From positions 1-9,818 of the forward strand of contig CAZWBJ010000029.1 of the NCBI GenBank assembly GCA_964632175.1: a DNA stretch of 9,818 nt, given 5' to 3'. The translations under genes and the position numbers were made by a program. Below the pieces are notes generated by a model. It ran no database searches. It saw only the letters and a list, made by a program, of their open reading frames with translations, and was not told the DNA's origin. Of this stretch, positions 6,019 to 9,818 are shown one piece after another (within the stretch, counting starts at the first letter, position 1; each line of letters starts with the position of its first letter). This DNA comes from JAWBSP01 sp964632175. GTDB lineage: Archaea > Hadarchaeota > Hadarchaeia > Hadarchaeales > JAWBSP01.

Positions 6019-6480
6019 TGATTTGTTCTCAACGCCGCCGGAGGAGGAATCTAGGGATTGCCAGTTCACAGGGGAGGTTAGGGTACCCCACATCGACTCG
6101 CCCCCTCCAAGTATGGGCACGATGGAAATCTTCCCAACCTTCCCGTTAGCGAGCACCTCGAGCATGCCGAGGTTGGAGGCGGTAAACGTGTATCTAAGCA
6201 CATTCTCCCCCCCGGCCCCAACCCAGACGTTCTCCGTCCAGGTGTTGTCTCCTATCCCCACCGAGAGCTTATAAACTCCGGGTTTGTCCCCGCGGTTCTT
6301 CACCCTGACCTCGAGCGTTCCCGTCTGGCCTACCGTGAGGGAGGAAGGATAATCGATCGAGACCTCGAACTGGGGCCGGAGGGTGAGTAAAACGTAAACG
6401 CCAGCTCCCACCAGCACCAATAGCACTGCTCCCGCCACTATCCAGGAGGTCCGGATTCCGGGGCGGGGGGTCTGTTCCAT
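6016..6480 (-). CDS. Small membrane-anchored CARDB/Ig-like protein
   Basis: A 154-residue protein with a short N-terminal tail, one membrane segment (about 12-34) and an external beta-sandwich (about 37-122). The sandwich has the usual CARDB-like pattern: VxVGQTGTLEVRVKNRG, then alternating strands. A Gly/Ser-rich C-terminal tail follows. The same kind of domain occurs in the membrane ATPase at the left of the window. The ATG follows the TAG of the AbiEi-like gene with no spacer (TAGATG), so the two are translationally coupled. There is no enzyme motif. It is likely a surface or envelope accessory protein; the coupling to a DNA-binding protein is unusual and may mean it is controlled by, or signals to, that regulator. 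Confidence 0.8.
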   Translation of the reverse strand: MEQTPRPGIRTSWIVAGAVLLVLVGAGVYVLLTLRPQFEVSIDYPSSLTVGQTGTLEVRVKNRGDKPGVYKLSVGIGDNTWTENVWVGAGGENVLRYTFTASNLGMLEVLANGKVGKISIVPILGGGESMWGTLTSPVNWQSLDSSSGGVENKS

Positions 6481-7110
6481 CTATGTTTCCCTCTCGTTCT
6501 TAAAGGTTTCAACCAGCTTCTTGAAGGAATCGAGGACCCTCCGCTCCAGCACCTCCTCCAGACGGGTTAGGTACCTCTCCGCCAGCGGGTCGCCGAGCTG
6601 CCAGAGGTCCACGTAGAGCTGGGCGATGGGGCAGCTCCCGAGCTTCGAGAGGTGGGGATCCGGTCTGAGGATGAAGAGGTTGGGGTCCGCCTCCCGCTCC
6701 GGGAAGACCCCTCTCACCTTCTCGGTCTCTGAGTAGGCGTAGACTGCTGGGGGAGGTGGGAGGTCGGGGAACTTCTGCCTGCAGCCGGAGAAGGCGGTGA
6801 GAATGGAGCCAGGGGGGAGCATGCCTTCTATCTCCTCCACGGGCTCCGGGGAGTAGGTGGAGTAGACTAGGTCAGAGCGTAGGTTCCTGGTCGCTGCCCA
6901 GTAGAGGAGGACCTTCTTGGGCTGGGAGACCCTGAACCCGAAGGGCCGCTTCTCGACGGCGCCGAAGGACTCCAGCCTTCCTACCATCCTGTTGGCGGCG
7001 TCGAGGGAGCACCCGCAGGCCTCCGCTAGGGAGCGCTGGGTCATGAAAACCTCCCCGAGTTCAAAAACCCGGTAAAGGATCTCCCTCAGAATCCAGTTGG
7101 TCTTCCTCAC
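6481..7110 (-). CDS. AbiEi-like winged-helix regulator, second copy (orphan)
   Basis: From the GTG at 7110 the product has 209 residues: a winged-helix domain (about 5-62, recognition region TQRSLAEACGCSLDAANR), a beta-rich middle with YLVYSTY and LTAFSG (103-109), PDPHL (150-154), and a helical end with QLYVDLWQLGDPLAERYL. QLYVDL plus a GDP-A-RYL helix is typical of AbiEi-family antitoxins. It is a diverged paralog of the protein at 7888-8490: TQR-LA--CG-SL, TAFSG, DPHL and Q-L-VD align in order. The frame stays open to an ATG at 7248, but a TATA box at 7129-7135 lies inside that extension about 25 nt before the GTG, so I prefer a leaderless GTG start. Unlike the first copy it has no intact nucleotidyltransferase downstream; instead it abuts a membrane CARDB-like gene. 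It probably binds DNA as a regulator. Confidence 0.8.
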   Translation of the reverse strand: MRKTNWILREILYRVFELGEVFMTQRSLAEACGCSLDAANRMVGRLESFGAVEKRPFGFRVSQPKKVLLYWAATRNLRSDLVYSTYSPEPVEEIEGMLPPGSILTAFSGCRQKFPDLPPPPAVYAYSETEKVRGVFPEREADPNLFILRPDPHLSKLGSCPIAQLYVDLWQLGDPLAERYLTRLEEVLERRVLDSFKKLVETFKNERET

Positions 7111-7128
7111 AACAAGGTCCCCGTTTCC

Positions 7129-7140
7129 GTATAAATTCTT
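7129..7140 (-). promoter_or_regulatory. TATA box for the second AbiEi-like gene
   Basis: The minus strand reads AAGAATTTATAC, with TTTATAC (7135-7129) centred about 23 nt before the GTG at 7110. A purine-rich element (TCAAAG) lies just upstream as a possible BRE. The spacing supports leaderless transcription from that GTG. The rest of the 165-nt spacer up to 7275 shows no gene. Confidence 0.6.
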
Positions 7141-7275
7141 TGAGGGGCCCATCAGGGCCAAATTGGGTTCCGGAGATCGGATTGATAAAAACGGCACTCT
7201 TCCCAGCGAGATCCGTTCCTCCGTGCGGATCCATCCGAGGAGTTCCAAGAGCCTCGTAAACTTGGGGCGATGGAC

Positions 7276-7470
7276 TTACAATATCCTCCTCAGCACTTCC
7301 CACATGCTCTTTCTCCCCTTCCACGGGTCAAGCCCCAGCATGCTGTACTCTTCAACCGATTCTTTCACTGCTTCGCGAAGGGTCTCCTCCCATGCCCCGT
7401 TTTGGTGGAGGAGCTCCCTTAGAAACTTTACGTCGAGCGTTTTGAGCCTGAGCAGGCTGATGATTCGCAT
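7276..7470 (-). pseudogene. C-terminal part of the AbiEii-like nucleotidyltransferase, out of frame
   Basis: Sixty-four codons in another frame (starting MRIISLLRLKTLDVKFLREL) continue the nucleotidyltransferase at 7428-7886. That family usually ends KDR-D-I-I-x-L-L followed by a helical tail. In the upstream frame the text after KDR turns into low-quality Ser/Cys residues, while here IISLLRLKTLDV resumes. Adding one base between 7465 and 7464 (GA to GAN) restores KDRC-[D/E]-IISLL and gives a protein of about 203 residues. The ATG at 7470 could start a separate peptide, but a one-base deletion (real or an assembly error) is the simpler reading. Confidence 0.7.
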
Positions 7471-7886
7471 CGGTCCTTAAACCCCTTTCGGCTGTTCCAT
7501 CTCAACCGCGCGGCCTCGCACTTCAGCACGAGGAGAGGCTCGGGCAACAACACGTTGAGCCCCTCCCGCAGTGCGTACCATCTCTTTTCGAAAACTTCCC
7601 CCGCTGAGACCGCCAGCTTGCAGACGCTGGGCGTGTAAATGTCAACATCCACCCCGTCGATACAGGCATGGTATTTGGCGAGCTTGGGATGTCTCCTCAC
7701 CCTCGCACCGATTTTCCAAAGCTCCTCATCGGATACGAAGAGGTCGACACCCGCACTCTTCATAGCACCCGTCCAGAGGAAAACGGCCCATCCGCCTATG
7801 ACGATGGGGTTGAGTCTCGCCGCTAGCTCGTTCAACACCCGCCAGGATTGGCGCGTGACGTGCTCCGGCCAGATTCCCACAACCAT
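7428..7886 (-). CDS. AbiEii-like nucleotidyltransferase toxin homolog (degenerate, frameshifted near its end)
   Basis: An NTP-transferase-fold protein of the AbiEii/MNT kind, the usual toxin partner of AbiEi in type IV toxin-antitoxin systems. Characterised relatives such as MenT enzymes add nucleotides to tRNA. Residues 29-51 contain GGWAVFLWTGAMKSAGVDLF. Archaeal relatives typically read KSKDID here, so the first catalytic Asp is Gly46 (GGT, one transition from GAT). Asp48 and the third Asp (VDVDIYTP, Asp82) remain. The KGFKDR motif (134-139) is present, after which the frame breaks; the proper C-terminus is in another frame at 7276-7470. The ATG at 7886 lies 1 nt after the TAG of the AbiEi-like gene (TAGAATG), the usual antitoxin-toxin order. 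With both a missing metal ligand and a frameshift it is probably inactive, unless the frameshift is a sequencing error. Confidence 0.75.
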   Translation of the reverse strand: MVVGIWPEHVTRQSWRVLNELAARLNPIVIGGWAVFLWTGAMKSAGVDLFVSDEELWKIGARVRRHPKLAKYHACIDGVDVDIYTPSVCKLAVSAGEVFEKRWYALREGLNVLLPEPLLVLKCEAARLRWNSRKGFKDRCESSACSGSKRST

Positions 7887-7887
7887 T

Positions 7888-8490
7888 CTACAGCCTCAGG
7901 TGCTCGTTTTTGTCGAGGATATCCTTGAGGAAGCCATCGGTCACGGGCGTGCTGGGCATGGCATATATATCCACGAATAGCTGGCTGACGGGTGCGACTT
8001 GGTTGGTTGAGAGGGCGAAGAGGTGGGGGTCGTCCACCAACATCACGAAGGTGTTGGGATCCCCTCTCGTTCGCGGAAGAGTGGAGAGGAGACGTTCAAG
8101 GATGGGTTTGTCTCGGGGTCGGGCATACACGTAGACCCGCTTGTAATCGAACGGCGCTCGTCCGGTTTTGAGGCGCCACCCGCTGAAGGCGGTGAAGACG
8201 ACATTTCCCGGCATGTTCTTCTCGATCTCGTGGACGGGTAGACCAATCGCGTATGTGAGGGAGATGTCGCGTTCCAGATCGCGCTGCGAGCCCCAGAGGT
8301 AGACAATTTTCGCTTGGTCCAGCACCCTCAGTCTCATGGGGTAAACCGCCACGGCCCCCACGCGCCTGAGCTCCCGGATGGTGGAATTGACTAGGTTGAG
8401 CGACACGCCACATTTGGAGGCGAGCTCTCGCTGGGTGATGGCACCACCCCGCTCCGCCAGCTCACGGTAGACCCGTTCCTTTTTCAACAA
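7888..8490 (-). CDS. AbiEi-like winged-helix antitoxin/regulator, first copy
   Basis: From the TTG at 8490 the product has 200 residues: a winged helix (about 1-58, recognition region TQRELASKCGVSLNLVNS), a beta-rich middle (VFTAFSGWRLK at 98-108, YVYARPRDK), VDDPHLF (152-158), and a helix with PVSQLFVDIYAMPSTPVTDGFL. This order matches AbiEi-type antitoxins, and the nucleotidyltransferase follows after 1 nt. In known type IV systems AbiEi also represses its own operon by binding inverted repeats. The frame is open to a GTG at 8577, but that extra stretch is AT-rich at third positions and holds a TATA-like element 25 nt before the TTG, so I prefer the short, leaderless form; the longer start cannot be excluded. 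It is paralogous to the protein at 6481-7110. Confidence 0.8.
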   Translation of the reverse strand: MLKKERVYRELAERGGAITQRELASKCGVSLNLVNSTIRELRRVGAVAVYPMRLRVLDQAKIVYLWGSQRDLERDISLTYAIGLPVHEIEKNMPGNVVFTAFSGWRLKTGRAPFDYKRVYVYARPRDKPILERLLSTLPRTRGDPNTFVMLVDDPHLFALSTNQVAPVSQLFVDIYAMPSTPVTDGFLKDILDKNEHLRL

Positions 8491-8511
8491 CTTCTCACCC
8501 CAATAACTCGA

Positions 8512-8522
8512 AATTATTTTAT
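8512..8522 (-). promoter_or_regulatory. TATA-like element for the first AbiEi-like gene
   Basis: The minus strand reads ATAAAATAATT, centred about 27 nt before the TTG at 8490, as expected for a leaderless archaeal mRNA. A second AT-rich candidate, AATATACAAAAT (8548-8537), lies further upstream. Confidence 0.45.
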
Positions 8523-8804
8523 GGTACAAGTCTTTGATTTTGTATATTGGAACAAGCTCAGTCAGCTCGGAGACCACAGGTGCTCGAAGGCGCCTTCAAT
8601 TTCGACTTGATGCAGCGATCCCCTTCACGAGCGGACATTGTACGGGGAAGTCCCGCTTCGACTGAGCACCTACTGGTTCCACTCAGCCGCTCCTGGTGGA
8701 GGCGCTCCTGTTTATGGGCCCGAACCATGCACTCGGTCGCTGAACGCTGTTCACTTTGAGCGATTAATTCCTGACTTTCTCAGTCCAAATTTTGCTGTTA
8801 AAAA

Positions 8805-8825
8805 TTTTTCGGCTTACTCCGAAAC
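8805..8825. promoter_or_regulatory. Inverted repeat, candidate operator 1
   Basis: TTTCGG (8807-8812) and CCGAAA (8819-8824) form an inverted repeat around CTTACT, preceded by extra T. The TTTTTCGG half-site is the same as in the palindrome at 8863-8882; the two centres are 57 nt apart. Confidence 0.45.
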
Positions 8826-8862
8826 ATCAAATATTGGCCAAGATAGTAGTAGTAGATTAAGT

Positions 8863-8882
8863 TTTTCGGGATATCCCGAAAA
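8863..8882. promoter_or_regulatory. Perfect 20-bp palindrome, candidate operator 2
   Basis: TTTTCGGGATATCCCGAAAA is fully self-complementary. It could be a dimer binding site or, as RNA, a stem with T/A-rich flanks. It sits 50 to 70 nt before the likely start of the plus-strand secreted gene and about 370 nt upstream of the AbiEi-like start. Confidence 0.6.
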
Positions 8883-8906
8883 CCCGTAACGCCGCATCCC
8901 GCTCTA

Positions 8907-8936
8907 AATTGGCAAAGTTGAGCGCCAATTAATTGG
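8907..8936. promoter_or_regulatory. Overlapping inverted repeats at the start of the secreted gene
   Basis: AATTGGC (8907-8913) pairs with GCCAATT (8924-8930), and CCAATTAATTGG (8925-8936) is a perfect 12-bp palindrome that shares the same bases. The second overlaps the candidate TTG start at 8933. A TATA-like CTCTAAATT (8902-8910) overlaps the first arm, about 25 nt upstream of that TTG. Confidence 0.45.
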
Positions 8937-9818
8937 GGGAGGGGACCACATCTTTTGGGTGGGGACACTTCATCTCTGACTCCACATTATTCACCCTGAA
9001 GAGGATACTATCGGTCGTCCTCTCTCTACTGGTTTTCCCCCTCCCCGCCCGCGCCTCCCTCCCTTCTCTTGAAAAAGAGGGCCCAATTTTCGAGAACGTG
9101 GAAAACCTTTCGGGGCTCCTCCTGCTTTCCGGGAACTCCCTCTCGGGCCGGTATCTCTCGGAGAACCTCTCGGGCGGACCGGTCTGGGAGGTGGCCTGGG
9201 AGGAGAACGAGCCCGAGCTGGTTGAGAATCTCGAGTTCCTCCCCCAGCCCGTCGAGAACTTTCCGGACGGGAGCACTGGCCGAGGGCTCCGCTTCGACCT
9301 CCTCCTGGCCCTGGAGAACCTGACCCTTGAGCTTTGGGGGAAGGGTTGCGGGAGGATCTATTCCTGGGCGGAGAATTGGAGGCTTCTCGCCGAGGTTGAG
9401 AACGAGTTCCGGCTTTCCATTCCTCTGGAAACGGGATTGCTCTGCGGCTCGGATCTCTGGCTGAAGACGGGGGACCTGGAGGTTCAGGGGAGGGTGAGGG
9501 GGGAGAGACGTTTGGGCTCCTGGGTGCGGACGAGGGTGTGGACGGACCTGGAGGGCAGCACGTTTTCCCCCGCCACCCTCCGCGGTCACTGGCTCAGGTA
9601 CGAGGTTCGGATGGGGAGGGATTCGACCGAGCTCTCCCCAAGCTGGAGGCTTGTGAGGCTGAGGGCCGGGGAGGCGCCTGAGGGGAGCTGGAGGGAGCTG
9701 GAGGGAGGGCGGCAGGAAGGGACGGGAGAGAGCTTTTGGAGGGAACTCGAGGGATGGGAGGTAGGTGCCGAAAATTCGGTTACCGTGAGGGGCGTCAGGA
9801 GGGGGAAGGGCTGGGTCG
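8933..9818 (+). CDS. Secreted protein of unknown function with Sec signal peptide (3' partial)
   Basis: An open frame runs without a stop to the right edge, over 290 codons. A textbook signal peptide is visible: KRILSVVLSLLVFPLPARA from 8999, with cleavage expected after ARA. The mature part is rich in Leu, Glu, Trp and Gly, with short repeats (ENLSG, LSG) near the start, beta-like strands later, and NLS/NLT sequons. There is no enzyme motif or known domain. No ATG or GTG is in frame upstream. The first available start is TTG 8933, just after a TAA, possibly leaderless from the TATA-like CTCTAAATT; CTG 8996 would give the ideal MKRILSV N-terminus but is a rare start, so an ATG-to-CTG change or sequence error is possible. 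It would be a substrate for signal peptidase I. Confidence 0.75.
   Translation, partial: MGEGTTSFGWGHFISDSTLFTLKRILSVVLSLLVFPLPARASLPSLEKEGPIFENVENLSGLLLLSGNSLSGRYLSENLSGGPVWEVAWEENEPELVENLEFLPQPVENFPDGSTGRGLRFDLLLALENLTLELWGKGCGRIYSWAENWRLLAEVENEFRLSIPLETGLLCGSDLWLKTGDLEVQGRVRGERRLGSWVRTRVWTDLEGSTFSPATLRGHWLRYEVRMGRDSTELSPSWRLVRLRAGEAPEGSWRELEGGRQEGTGESFWRELEGWEVGAENSVTVRGVRRGKGWV

Larger units (their letters stand above)
8491..8932. other. Divergent intergenic region, AT-rich, no supported gene
   Basis: About 440 nt between the minus-strand AbiEi-like gene and the plus-strand secreted gene. Open frames of 56 to 83 codons exist on both strands but lack good starts, ribosome sites or recognisable products. 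The half nearer the plus gene (8785-8936) is AT-rich and dense in palindromes, listed separately, so it probably serves as a control region. I see no tRNA, CRISPR or insertion sequence end. Confidence 0.6.

Noticed and set aside
8638..8889. Plus-strand open frame of 83 codons in the divergent region
   Set aside because: TTG start without a ribosome site, no recognisable product, and its end lies in the palindromes.
9026..9589. Minus-strand open frame of 187 codons at the right end
   Set aside because: It is Pro/Arg/Gln-rich and lies opposite the frame with a clear signal peptide that stays open to the edge.

Overview
The window looks like part of an archaeal genome, probably an uncultivated thermophile known from a metagenome assembly. 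The signs are TATA boxes about 25 nt upstream of likely leaderless starts, ER/archaeal-type signal peptidases (Ser-His-Asp rather than Ser-Lys), a HerA/FtsK-type membrane ATPase, zinc-ribbon and CARDB-like membrane proteins, and GC-rich coding DNA with heavy use of AGG for arginine. I cannot place it further from sequence alone. A run of exactly 100 N (3575-3674) is a scaffold gap, so the left and right parts may not lie at the apparent distance.

Left of the gap, on the plus strand, is a two-gene operon. The first gene (open at the left edge) is a membrane-anchored HerA-like ATPase carrying a Gln-rich coiled coil and two Ig-like domains that are probably outside the cell. The second encodes a soluble protein that is almost wholly coiled coil. 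Their tight spacing suggests one machine that couples cytoplasmic ATP hydrolysis to something at the cell surface.

Right of the gap all genes up to about 8.5 kb are on the minus strand. In transcription order: an AbiEi-like winged-helix protein; an AbiEii-like nucleotidyltransferase that has lost a catalytic Asp and is broken by a one-base frameshift; a second, paralogous AbiEi-like protein that abuts a small membrane-anchored CARDB-like protein; then a secretion and surface module. The module consists of a zinc-ribbon/TM/extracellular protein, an intact signal peptidase I, a second signal peptidase-like protein whose catalytic Ser is Gly, and a second exported protein that is a diverged paralog of the zinc-ribbon one. 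I read it as a dedicated surface or fibre-protein locus with its own processing enzyme and a pseudo-enzyme partner.

An AT-rich region without genes (about 8.49-8.93 kb) separates this block from a divergent plus-strand gene. It holds several perfect or near-perfect palindromes, two of which share the half-site TTTTTCGG. The final gene has a clear signal peptide, starts with a non-ATG codon and runs off the right edge.
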